Source of the DNA: Microbulbifer hydrolyticus
GTDB taxonomy: Bacteria > Pseudomonadota > Gammaproteobacteria > Pseudomonadales > Cellvibrionaceae
Direction: 5' to 3'
Assembly: GCF_009931115.1 (NCBI RefSeq)
Contig: NZ_CP047491.1
Coordinates: 3,998,001-4,062,000 of the forward strand
DNA: 64,000 nt
Below are positions 1 to 9,367 of the stretch, in pieces. Below the pieces are notes generated by a model, which was not told where the DNA came from, ran no database searches, and saw only the letters and a list, made by a program, of their open reading frames with translations. The first letter of the stretch is position 1. Every line of letters begins with the position of its first letter. Position numbers and translations under genes: made by a program.

Positions 1-185
1 CCGGCTTTCCTGAACTGGGAGTTTGCGCTTCCGTGGTCAAAATCTTTCGCATGTGGTTGCTGGGCGGGGCGCCAAGTTTACGAAAGGTAGGGGCGGGAGT
101 ACACCGCAGTGACCCCATTACCCCTAAAGCGATTTAATGCGCAGGAGTGGACAGCGGGGATCGCCCCCACTGCCCTGGCAAACCA

Positions 186-2153
186 CTACGACGTAGCGGG
201 CGCCTTCAGTGGGGTCACGTTATTGGCGACCGGCGCGGGTGGAATCGGCTGGGGCGCGGCCTGGGTCTGCTTGAGCAGATCTTCCAGCCCTCCCAACGCG
301 TTGTGGTTGCGCACCAGCTCCTCTTCCAGCGCGCGCAGGTCGGTGCGCTTGCTCTGGGTTTTCTGCTTCAGCTCGGTGAGCTTGATCAAATGGCGGTTTA
401 GCAGGTGCTTCTGGTACTGCACATGCTGCCGCAACGGCTCGAGTACGGAATCAAGCCAGCCATCCACCGCGGAGATCATCTGGCTGTACATGCGCCCTAC
501 CTCGTTCGCCAGCGTCGCCACAAAGCGCTCGGTCAGGCGGTTGCGCCGGGCCAGCAGCAACTGGGGCGAGCGGCGCAGTTGCGCAGCCTGGCGATGCAGG
601 CCGCGCAGCGCAGCGCGGAAGCCGGCAATATCCAGGTGTTGCTCGGCGGAAATGATGTTGTTCAGCGTGGAGCGGTCGTAGATGGCATCCACCAGACGGT
701 TTGCCTGATCCACTTCGCGCTCAAGGTTCGCCAGCTGGTGTTCCACGCCGCCCATAAATCCATCGATGGCGCGGGCCAGGCCGAGAGGGGACCAACGCTC
801 GTTCAGTGCGCGACGGGTCTCGTCGATGAGCTGCTGCAGTTGCTGGCTGGAAACCGGAGCCAGCAGTGAGGCGCGCTGACGAGCAAGCATGCGCTGGCTG
901 GACTTCAGGGTGAGCAATTCCTGGTGGCAGAACTTGTGCTGCTCCTTGGCGGTTTGATGCAACTGCTTCAGCTCCTCGACCTGCTCCGGACTGGTCGCAC
1001 CGTGGCGCTTCAGGTGCTCAAGTGTGGAGCGGCCGCTGTTCAGGCGGCGCTTGAGCAAATCGCGGGTGTCCGCCATGAGCGTCAGCGCCTGATGCAGTGA
1101 GCGATGATTGGCCACCTTGTCGCGATGCTCCATCAGACGTTGCACCAGCAGCTTTTCAAACTCACCAAAACAGCTCTGCTGCAGCAGCACCGGATCGCGC
1201 TCGGCGCGGGCCAGCAATGCTTTTTTCGCGGATACGCCCACTACGTTTTCCTGTGGAAGGTCTAACAGCTTGCTCACCTCGGCGCGCATCTTGCGCAGCA
1301 TCTGCTCGGCGTCTTCGTCCGGGTCATCCCACAGCACGTCGATCTTGTTCAGCAACGCCATCACCGCAGTGCCGCGATGCTCTTTCAGCGGCACCAGGTG
1401 GGTCTCCCACATATTCAGGTCAGTCCCACTGACACCGGCATCGGCAGACAGCAGGAAAGCCACAGCCTGGGCACTGGGCAGTGTGGATAGGGTCAGTTCC
1501 GGCTCGTTACCGAGGGCATTCAGCCCGGGGGTATCGATGATGCGCAGCCCCTGCGCCAGCAGCGGGTGCGGTAGTGAAATCAGCGCATAGCGCCACGCCG
1601 GGATCTGTACCAGGTTGCCGTTGGCATCCAGGTGACGACGATCGAAGCCGTAGCGCGCGGCCTCTTCCGGGGTCACGGCTTTGCTGTCGGCGACCTTCAT
1701 CAGGGCATTGCGGGTGGCTTCGGCATCGTCCGGGTCGAAGTCAAAATTGACCCACTTCTGCGGAATGCGGCGAAAACTCTCGAGGCTGGTATTGGTCGCC
1801 AGGGTCTCGATCGGCAGCAGGCGCACGGAAGCCTGCGCCGAACCGTCACTGAAAATTTCCGTTGGACACATGGTGGTGCGGCCCGGGCGCGAAGGCAGCA
1901 GACGCTTGCCGTACGTGTGCGACAGCAGTGCATTGATCAGCTCGGTTTTGCCCCGGGAGAACTCGCCCACAAGGGCCACGGTAAACTGGTCTTCCACCAG
2001 TAACTGGCGTGCCTGCTGGACAACCTGGCGCGCACCAGCGGAATTGGGAAAGTGCTCCTCCAGCCAGGAGTTGAAGTAATTCAACTGGCCATCAAGCCCC
2101 TTTTTCCAACGGTCGTAGTCGGCAATATGCTGGCGCAAGGTCACATCTTCCAT
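186..2153 (-). CDS. Dynamin-family GTPase
   Basis: A 655-residue protein of the bacterial dynamin-like type, likely a membrane-associated GTPase; its cellular role is not known from sequence. The G1 P-loop is seen at residues 63-70 (GEFSRGKT), a switch-type T-x-x-P-T region near 93-98, G3 as DTPG at 207-210 and G4 as NKID at 269-272. The remaining ~380 residues are charged and helical, as expected for a dynamin stalk, and no clear transmembrane segment is visible. It is transcribed alone, with its start about 200 bases from the stop of the yggT-family gene on the same strand. The ATG at 2153 begins MEDVTLRQ and suits a soluble N-terminus. The family call is firm; the function is not. Confidence 0.85.
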   Translation of the reverse strand: MEDVTLRQHIADYDRWKKGLDGQLNYFNSWLEEHFPNSAGARQVVQQARQLLVEDQFTVALVGEFSRGKTELINALLSHTYGKRLLPSRPGRTTMCPTEIFSDGSAQASVRLLPIETLATNTSLESFRRIPQKWVNFDFDPDDAEATRNALMKVADSKAVTPEEAARYGFDRRHLDANGNLVQIPAWRYALISLPHPLLAQGLRIIDTPGLNALGNEPELTLSTLPSAQAVAFLLSADAGVSGTDLNMWETHLVPLKEHRGTAVMALLNKIDVLWDDPDEDAEQMLRKMRAEVSKLLDLPQENVVGVSAKKALLARAERDPVLLQQSCFGEFEKLLVQRLMEHRDKVANHRSLHQALTLMADTRDLLKRRLNSGRSTLEHLKRHGATSPEQVEELKQLHQTAKEQHKFCHQELLTLKSSQRMLARQRASLLAPVSSQQLQQLIDETRRALNERWSPLGLARAIDGFMGGVEHQLANLEREVDQANRLVDAIYDRSTLNNIISAEQHLDIAGFRAALRGLHRQAAQLRRSPQLLLARRNRLTERFVATLANEVGRMYSQMISAVDGWLDSVLEPLRQHVQYQKHLLNRHLIKLTELKQKTQSKRTDLRALEEELVRNHNALGGLEDLLKQTQAAPQPIPPAPVANNVTPLKAPATS

Positions 2154-2321
2154 TTTTTGGGGTTCTTATTGTTTACAGCTAGGGACATTTACAGAGTTGC
2201 GGAGCATTTTCCTGCATGCAGGCAGCAAGTTAAAGCCTGTTCGCAGAGTTTCGCGAACTGGGTAGGGGCCAGGCAGTATTTGCGGGGCGAGAAGGAGAGA
2301 GACTGACAGCTAAGTCAGCTT

Positions 2322-2344
2322 GGGAGCCGACGAACGCGGCTCCC
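2322..2344 (-). terminator. Inverted repeat downstream of the yggT-family gene
   Basis: A 7-bp perfect stem (GGGAGCC/GGCTCCC) with a 9-base loop lies 10 bases beyond the yggT-family stop codon. There is no T-run on the minus strand, so it is at best a weak or Rho-dependent end site. Confidence 0.35.
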
Positions 2345-2353
2345 GGCATTGCA

Positions 2354-2962
2354 TTAAAAGGGGATGTGCCAGAACAGGTTGTACACCAGTTGCGGCATAT
2401 GGGCGCTTTGCGCAAAACCCACCAGTAGCTTGTCGGCAACCGTGAGCAGAATAAATACAAAGATTGGGCTGATATCGATCACCCCCAGCGGCGGGATGAT
2501 CTTGCGCACCGGTGCGTAGACCGGCTCCAGCACCTGCCGCAACAGCATCAGCGCCGGATGGGTGCTCTGCGGCGCAACCCAGCTGACCACAATGGAAATC
2601 AGCATACCCACAAACAGGATGGCGATCAGCGTCATCAGCACACCGAGCAGCGACCACAACAGCGCGCTCAGGGGATTCAGCAAGCCCGCTCCGGCGAGAA
2701 AGCCCGCTCCGATAATCATCACCCACCCCACCAGCAGGGCAAGGACCAGGGAGGCCATGTCGATGCCAAACAGGCCCGGCACAATTTTTCGCAGTGGGCG
2801 CAGGAAGGGATTGGTGACCTTGACGATGCCCTGGGATAGCGGGTTGTAAAAGTCTGCCCGCCCAACCTGCATCAGAAAACGCAGTAGCACCGCAAACAGG
2901 AACAGAATGCCGATGGTGGCGAGAATGAAAACGCCGATATTACTGAAGGTGTTGACCATCAA
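2354..2962 (-). CDS. YggT family membrane protein
   Basis: A 202-residue integral membrane protein with two tandem YGGT units, each a hydrophobic stretch followed by a conserved P-x-R/K-x-I-x-P segment (LRPLRKIVPGLFGID and APVRKIIPPLGVIDIS). The family is linked to osmotic tolerance and membrane or division functions in other bacteria, but no enzymatic role is established. The gene lies 8 bases after proC, and proC follows yggS, giving the conserved gammaproteobacterial order yggS-proC-yggT. A single transcript from the yggS side is inferred. Confidence 0.9.
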   Translation of the reverse strand: MMVNTFSNIGVFILATIGILFLFAVLLRFLMQVGRADFYNPLSQGIVKVTNPFLRPLRKIVPGLFGIDMASLVLALLVGWVMIIGAGFLAGAGLLNPLSALLWSLLGVLMTLIAILFVGMLISIVVSWVAPQSTHPALMLLRQVLEPVYAPVRKIIPPLGVIDISPIFVFILLTVADKLLVGFAQSAHMPQLVYNLFWHIPF

Positions 2963-2970
2963 GAGTCCTT

Positions 2971-3798
2971 TTATTTATCGAGTTCTTTAGCCATCTCGGC
3001 CGCACGCGCGGCACAATCACCCATGGCCTGCTCCACCAGTTGCGGCAGCCCGCCCTCCTGAAAGCGTTTGATCGCCCGCTCGGTGGTGCCATTGGGAGAC
3101 ATGACGTTGCGTTTCAGTTGCGCCACATCCACATCCGCCGCCACCGCAAGTTTCGCCGCGCCCAGTGCGGTTTGCAAGGTAAGACGCTCGGCGTCGGCGC
3201 GATCCATGCCGGCCTTCTCCGCCGCGTCGATCATGGATTCCATAAACTGAAAATAGTACGCCGGGCCGGAGCCGGATACAGCAATAACCTGGTCAATGCC
3301 CGATTCCGCTTCCACCCACTGCGCGATACCCACCGCATCCGCCATCTGCGTGGCAACGGACTTGTGTTCATTGGTCACCCCCTCGCCCGCATACAGACCG
3401 GTAACACCGGTACCTACCAGCGCCGGGGTATTGGGCATGGCGCGCACGATGGGGACGCCCGGCCCCAGCCAGCGCTGGTAAGCCGCGAGCGGAATGCCTG
3501 CCGCCAGTGTGATCACCAGGGGTTTGCGGGCACTCACTTCACTGGCGATGGTTTCGCACAGCGCCTTCATGACCTGCGGCTTTACCGAGAGTACGACGAC
3601 ATCTGCATTCTGGATCGCCGCCAGGTTGTCGGTGCTGCCGTGCACGCCGGTGCGGCTGCAGAAATCCTTGAGCTTGTCCTGGTTGCGGCCAGTGGCGACG
3701 ATCTTATCCACAGGGTAGCCGCTGGCCACCATACCGCCGATCACCGCACCGGCCATATTGCCGGCACCGCCGATAAAGACCATTTTTTGATCAGACAT
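2971..3798 (-). CDS. proC: Pyrroline-5-carboxylate reductase
   Basis: A 275-residue cytosolic enzyme that reduces 1-pyrroline-5-carboxylate to L-proline with NAD(P)H, the last step of proline synthesis. The N-terminal Rossmann motif GGAGNMA lies at residues 10-16. The mid-protein RAMPNTPALVGTGVTGLYAG block and the C-terminal SGSGPAYYFQFMESM and MSPNGTTERAI segments are characteristic of the family. Length matches the usual 270-280 residues. It lies 26 bases downstream of the YggS-family gene and 8 bases upstream of the yggT-family gene, so it is the middle of a three-gene operon. Confidence 0.96.
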   Translation of the reverse strand: MSDQKMVFIGGAGNMAGAVIGGMVASGYPVDKIVATGRNQDKLKDFCSRTGVHGSTDNLAAIQNADVVVLSVKPQVMKALCETIASEVSARKPLVITLAAGIPLAAYQRWLGPGVPIVRAMPNTPALVGTGVTGLYAGEGVTNEHKSVATQMADAVGIAQWVEAESGIDQVIAVSGSGPAYYFQFMESMIDAAEKAGMDRADAERLTLQTALGAAKLAVAADVDVAQLKRNVMSPNGTTERAIKRFQEGGLPQLVEQAMGDCAARAAEMAKELDK

Positions 3799-3824
3799 GC
3801 AGTCCTCGGGTTCTGTTCAGGAAG

Positions 3825-4520
3825 TTATTTTCTGGCACCAAAGATATCGGTGCCGATGCGTACGATCGTGGCGCCGCTGAAAATCGCCGCCTCCATATCG
3901 CCGGACATTCCCATGGACAGTGTATCCAGGGGCTGATCCGGCAGCTGTGCTTTCAGTTCTTCGAGCAGCCTGGCCAGCTGTATAAAAGGTGTACGCTGGT
4001 CGTCATTCGCCCCACGGGGCGCGGGAATCGCCATCAACCCGCGTAAAGTCAGGTTCGGCAGCGCCGCCACCGCGGCGGCCAGCTCCGGCAGTTTTTCCGG
4101 AGTGACACCGGATTTACTGTCCTCTCCGTCAATATTCACCTGCAGGCACAGGTTCAGCGGCGGCATGTCCGCCGGGCGCTGTTCCGACAGGCGACGGGCG
4201 ATTTTTAGCCGTTCCACCGTGTGCATCCAGTGAAAGTGCCCCGCCACATCCCGGGTTTTGTTGGACTGCAGGGGCCCGATGAAGTGCCAGATGATGTCGC
4301 AATCCCGCAGCTCGGCCTGCTTGTCCAGCGCCTCCTGCAGGTAGTTTTCACCAAAATGGCGCTGCCCCGCGTCATACGCCACCCGCAGGTCCGCGGCCGG
4401 GCGCGTTTTGGATACCGCCAGCAGCGTGACGGAATCGGCTTGTCGGTCACAACTGCGACAGGCTGTGACAATCCGCTCAGCAACGGAATTGAGGTTTTCG
4501 GCGATCGACCCTTTGCGCAT
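3825..4520 (-). CDS. YggS family PLP-binding protein
   Basis: A 231-residue pyridoxal-5'-phosphate binding protein (YggS/PLPBP family) that takes part in vitamin B6 homeostasis. The PLP lysine is K38 in LLAVSKTRPA. Family blocks HFGENYLQE, WHFIGPLQSNK and the C-terminal SMGMSGDMEAAI are all seen. The ATG at 4520 gives a normal-length protein; an upstream extension to 4552 in another frame is not needed. It is the first gene of the yggS-proC-yggT run and is divergent from pilT, the two separated by about 80 bases that must hold both promoters. Confidence 0.94.
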   Translation of the reverse strand: MRKGSIAENLNSVAERIVTACRSCDRQADSVTLLAVSKTRPAADLRVAYDAGQRHFGENYLQEALDKQAELRDCDIIWHFIGPLQSNKTRDVAGHFHWMHTVERLKIARRLSEQRPADMPPLNLCLQVNIDGEDSKSGVTPEKLPELAAAVAALPNLTLRGLMAIPAPRGANDDQRTPFIQLARLLEELKAQLPDQPLDTLSMGMSGDMEAAIFSGATIVRIGTDIFGARK

Positions 4521-4601
4521 ATACTGGGACCCAACTTTTGCTCGGCGGGCATTCTATGCGCTCATTGCCCGCACGTCATATCAGAACAATAAGGTAGCAG
4601 T

Positions 4602-5636
4602 ATGGACATTACAGAACTCCTCGCCTTCAGCGCCAAGCAAAACGCCTCGGACTTGCACCTCTCGGCAGGTCTGCCCCCGATGATCCGGGTAGACGGCGAC
4701 GTGCGCCGCATCAACCTGCCTCCGATGGAGCACAAGCAGGTTCACGGCCTGATCTACGAGATCATGAACGACAAGCAGCGCAAGGACTACGAAGAGTTCC
4801 TCGAGACCGACTTCTCCTTCGAAGTCCCGGGCGTGGCGCGCTTTCGTGTGAACGCGTTCAACCACAACCGCGGCGCCGGCGCCGTATTCCGGACCATTCC
4901 CTCCAAGGTACTCACCATGGAAGACCTGGGGATGGGCCAGGTGTTCAAGCAGATCTCCGACACCCCCCGCGGCCTGGTTCTGGTGACCGGCCCTACCGGT
5001 TCCGGTAAGTCCACCAGCCTCGCGGCAATGATCGACTACATCAACGACAACAAGTACGAGCACATCCTCACGGTCGAAGACCCGATCGAATTCGTGCACG
5101 AATCCAAGAAGTGCCTGGTCAACCAGCGGGAAGTCCACCGCGACACCCACGGCTTCTCCGAAGCACTGCGCTCGGCACTGCGTGAAGACCCGGACATCAT
5201 CCTCGTGGGTGAGATGCGGGACCTCGAGACCATCCGTCTGGCGCTGACCGCCGCGGAAACCGGTCACCTGGTATTCGGTACCCTGCACACCACCTCCGCG
5301 GCCAAAACCATCGACCGTGTTGTCGACGTGTTCCCGGCGCAGGAAAAAGCCATGGTGCGCTCCATGTTGTCGGAATCCCTGCAGGCAGTAATCTCGCAGA
5401 CCCTGCTCAAGCGCAACGGCGGTGGCCGTGTGGCCGCCCACGAAATCATGCGCGGCACCCCGGCCATCCGGAACCTCATCCGCGAAGACAAGATCGCGCA
5501 GATGTACTCCGCCATCCAGACCGGGGCCAGTGTGGGCATGCAGACCATGGACCAATGCCTGCAGGACCTGGTGGAAAAACGCATCATCAGCCGAGAAGTA
5601 GCGCGCGAAAAAGCGAAAATGCCGGAGAATTTCTAA
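4602..5636 (+). CDS. pilT: Type IV pilus retraction ATPase PilT
   Basis: A 344-residue cytoplasmic hexameric ATPase that powers type IV pilus retraction and twitching motility. The Walker A motif GPTGSGKS is at residues 130-137. It is followed by the Asp box (VEDPIEFVH), Walker B (IILVGEMRDLET) and the His box (TGHLVFGTLHTTSA). The C-terminal AIRNLIRE motif, diagnostic of PilT, is present. AAGG lies about 7 bases before the ATG. pilU follows after a 1-base gap, so the two are co-transcribed. Confidence 0.97.
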   Translation: MDITELLAFSAKQNASDLHLSAGLPPMIRVDGDVRRINLPPMEHKQVHGLIYEIMNDKQRKDYEEFLETDFSFEVPGVARFRVNAFNHNRGAGAVFRTIPSKVLTMEDLGMGQVFKQISDTPRGLVLVTGPTGSGKSTSLAAMIDYINDNKYEHILTVEDPIEFVHESKKCLVNQREVHRDTHGFSEALRSALREDPDIILVGEMRDLETIRLALTAAETGHLVFGTLHTTSAAKTIDRVVDVFPAQEKAMVRSMLSESLQAVISQTLLKRNGGGRVAAHEIMRGTPAIRNLIREDKIAQMYSAIQTGASVGMQTMDQCLQDLVEKRIISREVAREKAKMPENF

Positions 5637-5637
5637 A

Positions 5638-6786
5638 ATGGAAATCGAACGACTCCTACAATTGGTCACCGAGAAAGGCGCGTCCGACCTGTTCATCACC
5701 GCCGGTGTGCCCGCCTCCATCAAGCTCCACGGCAAGATCGCCCCTGTCAGCACCTCGCCTCTGACCCCGGAAAAAGCCCGGGAAATGGTCGTCAGCATCA
5801 TGAACGACCGTCAGAAGAAAGAGTTCGCCGAGAACAAGGAGCTCAACTTCGCTATCTCCGTGCGCAACGTTGGCCGCTTCCGGGTATCCGCCTTCTTCCA
5901 GCGCAACCTGGTCGGCATGGTGCTGCGTCGGATCGAGACCAAGATCCCGACCATCGACGGACTCGGCCTGCCCGAGCAGCTGAAAGAACTGGCCATGACC
6001 AAGCGCGGCCTGATCATTTTTGTGGGCGCGACCGGTACCGGTAAATCCACCTCGCTCGCTTCCATGATTGGCCACCGCAATGAAAACTCGAAGGGTCACA
6101 TCATCTCCATCGAAGACCCGATCGAATTCATTCACCAGCACCGCGGCTGTATCGTGACCCAGCGTGAGGTCGGCCTCGACACCGAATCGTTTGAGACCGC
6201 ACTGAAAAACACCCTGCGTCAGGCGCCCGACGTTATCCTCATTGGTGAGGTGCGCTCCCGCGAGACCATGGACCACGCCATCGCCTTCGCCGAAACCGGC
6301 CACCTGTGCCTGTGTACCCTGCACGCCAACAACGCCAACCAGGCGCTGGACCGGATCATCCACTTCTTCCCCGCTGACCGTCACCAGCAACTGTGGATGG
6401 ACCTGTCCCTCAACCTCCAGGCCATGGTCGCGCAGCAGCTGGTACCCACGCCGGACGGCGACGGCCGCCGTGCCTGTCTCGAAATCATGATCAACACCCC
6501 GCTGATGTCGGACCTGATCCGCAAGGGCGAGGTGCACAAAATGAAGGAGCTGATGAAACGCTCCACCGAACAGGGCATGCAGACCTTTGACCAGGCACTG
6601 TACGAACTCTACGACCGCGGCGAAATCACCTACGAAGACGCCCTCGCCCACGCCGACTCCGCCAACGACCTGCGCCTGATGATCAAGCTCAAGTCCGAAT
6701 CCGACGCCGAGTACCTCAACAGCGCCGCCGACGAACTGAGCCTCGCCAGCGATACCGATAGTGGCGGCGGTCCGCAGATTTACTGA
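5638..6786 (+). CDS. pilU: PilT-like accessory retraction ATPase PilU
   Basis: A 382-residue PilT paralogue that helps PilT during retraction under load. Walker A (GATGTGKS), the Asp box EDPIEFIH, Walker B (VILIGEVRSRE) and the His box region (LCTLHANNANQALDR) are present. The longer acidic Ser/Asp-rich C-terminal tail distinguishes PilU from PilT. It begins 1 base after the pilT stop and ends before a strong Rho-independent terminator, which defines a two-gene pilTU operon. Confidence 0.96.
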   Translation: MEIERLLQLVTEKGASDLFITAGVPASIKLHGKIAPVSTSPLTPEKAREMVVSIMNDRQKKEFAENKELNFAISVRNVGRFRVSAFFQRNLVGMVLRRIETKIPTIDGLGLPEQLKELAMTKRGLIIFVGATGTGKSTSLASMIGHRNENSKGHIISIEDPIEFIHQHRGCIVTQREVGLDTESFETALKNTLRQAPDVILIGEVRSRETMDHAIAFAETGHLCLCTLHANNANQALDRIIHFFPADRHQQLWMDLSLNLQAMVAQQLVPTPDGDGRRACLEIMINTPLMSDLIRKGEVHKMKELMKRSTEQGMQTFDQALYELYDRGEITYEDALAHADSANDLRLMIKLKSESDAEYLNSAADELSLASDTDSGGGPQIY

Positions 6787-6806
6787 TCGATCAATGATTG
6801 TGACGC

Positions 6807-6839
6807 AAGGGCTGGGCACAAAGTGCTCCGCCCTTTTTT
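6807..6839 (+). terminator. Rho-independent terminator of pilTU
   Basis: A GC-rich imperfect hairpin (GGGC...GCAC AAA GTGC...GCCC) is followed directly by TTTTTT, starting 21 bases after the pilU stop. Confidence 0.85.
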
Positions 6840-6885
6840 ATTTCTGCTTTACGCGTATGCCTGCCTCAATCAAAACCTGAGACAC

Positions 6886-8577
6886 ATGTTGATCAAGAAA
6901 CTTCAAGAAATAGCATTCGTCATCGCAGTGGCTTCGCTATTCATTGGCTGCAACGATTCCAGCTACGCAGACCGTATCTTCGTCAACGGCAACATTCTTA
7001 CGCTGGACGAAAAAAATTCTACGGCAAGCGCGCTCGCCACAACCGATGGAAAGATTTTAGCGGTGGGGACTGACGCCGAGATACAGGCGCTCATCACTGA
7101 CGACACCGATGTAGTCGACCTCGATGGAAAGACTCTGCTGCCCGGATTTATCGCCGCCCATGAACACCCGGCGATCAGCGCGGTGTTTCGGAATTTTCTC
7201 GACCTGAGTGGTTTTACCCACGGCACAGCTGCAGAGGCGTGGCGCGCACTGGAGGCGGAGGTAGCCCAGACGCCAGCCGGCGAATGGATTTATGCCAAGG
7301 GCCTGGACCCGGTACTGCTGGCCGGGTTGGCAATGCCCACGCGCAGTCAGCTGGACCAGATTGCGCCAGACAATCCGCTGTTCATTCTCGCCCAGAGCAT
7401 GCACACCGCATGGGTGAACTCCGCAGCGCTGAGCGCCATGGAAATTGACGAGAGCTCTCCAGTGCCCGGCGAGGGTTCTTACTATGGACGGGATGAAAAT
7501 GGACGCCTCAATGGCATACTGGTGGAGAAGCCCGCGCTGGAGCCGTTTATTGCGTCGCATAAAAATCCGCTGAAGGTCACCGCAGCCTATGAAGCGGAGC
7601 TGGATGACCTGCGCAGTGCCGGCTATACCAGCGTCGCCTCACTGGGGTTCAATGTACCCGCGTGGCTGGCGAAGTGGGCATCCAGCGATGATCTGCAGCC
7701 CCGCATTCGTCAGTTTTTCTATTATCGCGGGGAGAACCTCACCAGGCTGGAAGGTTCTCCGAAAAAGGAGAGCGATTATTTCCGCGTGCTCGGGGCAAAG
7801 TTCTGGTATGACGGCTCCCCGTACAGCGGCAGTATGGTGGTGGACCAACCCTACCAAGACAGCGACCTCAGTAAGCAACTGGGTATTGCCCACGGCAGCC
7901 ACGGCGAGCCGGTCATTGGCGCCGGGGAATTTCGTGCACAGCTCCATGCGCACCACCAGCGCGGCTGGCAAACTGCAACCCACGTGCAGGGCGACCGCGC
8001 CGCGCGTGAGTTTCTGCAGATTCTCGAAAAAGAATTCGACAGCCTGTCACCGGCCGGCCGCCAGCAGTTTATTGCCCGCCGCCACCGGCTTGAACACGGT
8101 CTGCTGCTGAAAAAATCCCAGCTGCCCGCGCTGAACAAACTCGGCGTGACCCCCAGCTTCCATATCAACCATCTCTACTACTATGGTGATGCGCTGAACG
8201 GGCAGTTACTGGGCGCGCAGCGAGCGCAGAGTGTGCTGCCGGTGAAAACCGCGTTTGAACTGGGCATGCACCCCACCCTGCATGCGGATAGCCCGATGTT
8301 CCCGGCAGACCCTTTCAGTCTGATGCAAACAGCCATTACCCGCAGCACCCGCACAGGTACCGTGCTGGGCGCCGACGAGGCGCTGACCCCGATTCAGGCC
8401 CTGCGCGCGATGACCATCAATGGTGCCTGGCAGCTGGGAATGGAAAAAGAGATCGGCAGCCTGGAAACCGGCAAGTGGGCAGATTTGGTGATTGTGGATC
8501 GCAACCCACTGCAGACACCAGTGGCCCGGTGGCGCGACATTCAAGTGGTGCGATCGATGATTGGCGGGCGCGACTAG
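6886..8577 (+). CDS. Amidohydrolase family lipoprotein (YtcJ-like)
   Basis: A metal-dependent amidohydrolase of 563 residues from the ATG at 6886. I chose that start because the longer open frame begins inside the pilU terminator, and because it gives a hydrophobic leader ending in FIGC with the lipobox cysteine at residue 22. The protein is therefore probably a periplasm-facing lipoprotein. The metal-binding HxH is seen as AAHEHP, with further histidines in TATHVQGD and RHRLEHG, and a late ligand region LHADSPMFPADPFS typical of the YtcJ subgroup. The C-terminal GSLETGKWADLVIVD segment is the usual beta-sandwich closure. Substrate is unknown; YtcJ relatives act on N-acyl or amide compounds. 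It sits where hemC often lies beside algR in Pseudomonas. Confidence 0.85.
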   Translation: MLIKKLQEIAFVIAVASLFIGCNDSSYADRIFVNGNILTLDEKNSTASALATTDGKILAVGTDAEIQALITDDTDVVDLDGKTLLPGFIAAHEHPAISAVFRNFLDLSGFTHGTAAEAWRALEAEVAQTPAGEWIYAKGLDPVLLAGLAMPTRSQLDQIAPDNPLFILAQSMHTAWVNSAALSAMEIDESSPVPGEGSYYGRDENGRLNGILVEKPALEPFIASHKNPLKVTAAYEAELDDLRSAGYTSVASLGFNVPAWLAKWASSDDLQPRIRQFFYYRGENLTRLEGSPKKESDYFRVLGAKFWYDGSPYSGSMVVDQPYQDSDLSKQLGIAHGSHGEPVIGAGEFRAQLHAHHQRGWQTATHVQGDRAAREFLQILEKEFDSLSPAGRQQFIARRHRLEHGLLLKKSQLPALNKLGVTPSFHINHLYYYGDALNGQLLGAQRAQSVLPVKTAFELGMHPTLHADSPMFPADPFSLMQTAITRSTRTGTVLGADEALTPIQALRAMTINGAWQLGMEKEIGSLETGKWADLVIVDRNPLQTPVARWRDIQVVRSMIGGRD

Positions 8578-8602
8578 CGTTCCTTTGCGGGACCTTGCGC
8601 CC

Positions 8603-9367
8603 CTAGGCCATCTCTTCCAGCAGGGATTTGATGTTGCCCTGCAAGCGGCGTGAAACCGGGGGCGTCTGTGCCGTGCCACTCAGTGTCACCACATAGCCCC
8701 CGCTGTGTTTTTGCAGCCCGGTAATGTATTCGACGGCCACAATGGCGCTGCGGTGCACGCGCACAAAGCGCTCGCCAAACTCCGCTTCCAGTTCTTTCAG
8801 GGACTCGTCGAGTACGGTCTCACCGCCACTGTGGTGGGCGATGACGTACTTGTCTTCGGCGACAAAGCAGCGGATGTCATCCACATCCAATAGCTGCACA
8901 CCGCGGCGGCTCACCGCCTTTATCTGGCGGCGGCCACCGGCGTGTGATGTGCGAGGGGCTTCCGCGTGCAGAATTTGCCGCTGCGGCTTGCTCAGTCTTC
9001 TCGCCTGGGCAATCGCCTGTGCCAGCTGTTCCACACTGACGGGCTTGAGCAGGTAACCCGATGGAGCAACCGCAAAGGCAGGGAGCGCAAACTCGTCGTG
9101 GGCGGTGCAGAAAATGATCGCAGGCGGGTTGGGTCGGTTGGTGATCTGGGTCGCGAGTTGGAGCCCGTTTTCTCCGGGCATTTCGATATCCAATAACAAC
9201 AGGTCCGGGTCGAGTGAATCCAGCTGTTGTAATGCGCTTTCCCCATCGGCAGCTTCTCCCAGCAGTTGGCAACCATCAATAGACTGCAACTGTCGGGCCA
9301 GTCTGGCCCGCGCCAGTGGCTCGTCGTCGACGACAAGCACCCCCAGTGGACGTTCAGCGGCGCTCAT
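8603..9367 (-). CDS. algR: LytTR-type response regulator, AlgR-like
   Basis: A 254-residue two-component response regulator. The receiver domain has acidic residues D14/D15, the phospho-acceptor D60 (LLLLDIEMPG) and conserved K108 (LLKPV). The C-terminal LytTR DNA-binding domain spans roughly residues 150-250 (FVAEDKYV, FVRVHRSAIV). The start overlaps the stop of the upstream sensor gene by 4 bases (ATGA), so the pair is translationally coupled. The order algR-algZ divergent from argH matches Pseudomonas, where AlgR controls pili, alginate and other surface traits. The symbol is by homology and synteny; the regulon here is unknown. Confidence 0.85.
   Translation of the reverse strand: MSAAERPLGVLVVDDEPLARARLARQLQSIDGCQLLGEAADGESALQQLDSLDPDLLLLDIEMPGENGLQLATQITNRPNPPAIIFCTAHDEFALPAFAVAPSGYLLKPVSVEQLAQAIAQARRLSKPQRQILHAEAPRTSHAGGRRQIKAVSRRGVQLLDVDDIRCFVAEDKYVIAHHSGGETVLDESLKELEAEFGERFVRVHRSAIVAVEYITGLQKHSGGYVVTLSGTAQTPPVSRRLQGNIKSLLEEMA

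Noticed and set aside
106-221. GTGACCCC/GGGGTCAC inverted repeat near the left edge
   Set aside because: Arms are only 8 bases and about 100 bases apart, with one inside the dynamin coding end; likely chance. I see nothing else in 1-185.
4581-6819. Two long antisense frames (406 and 387 codons) opposite pilT and pilU
   Set aside because: Both mirror conserved pilT/pilU codons and show no family features.
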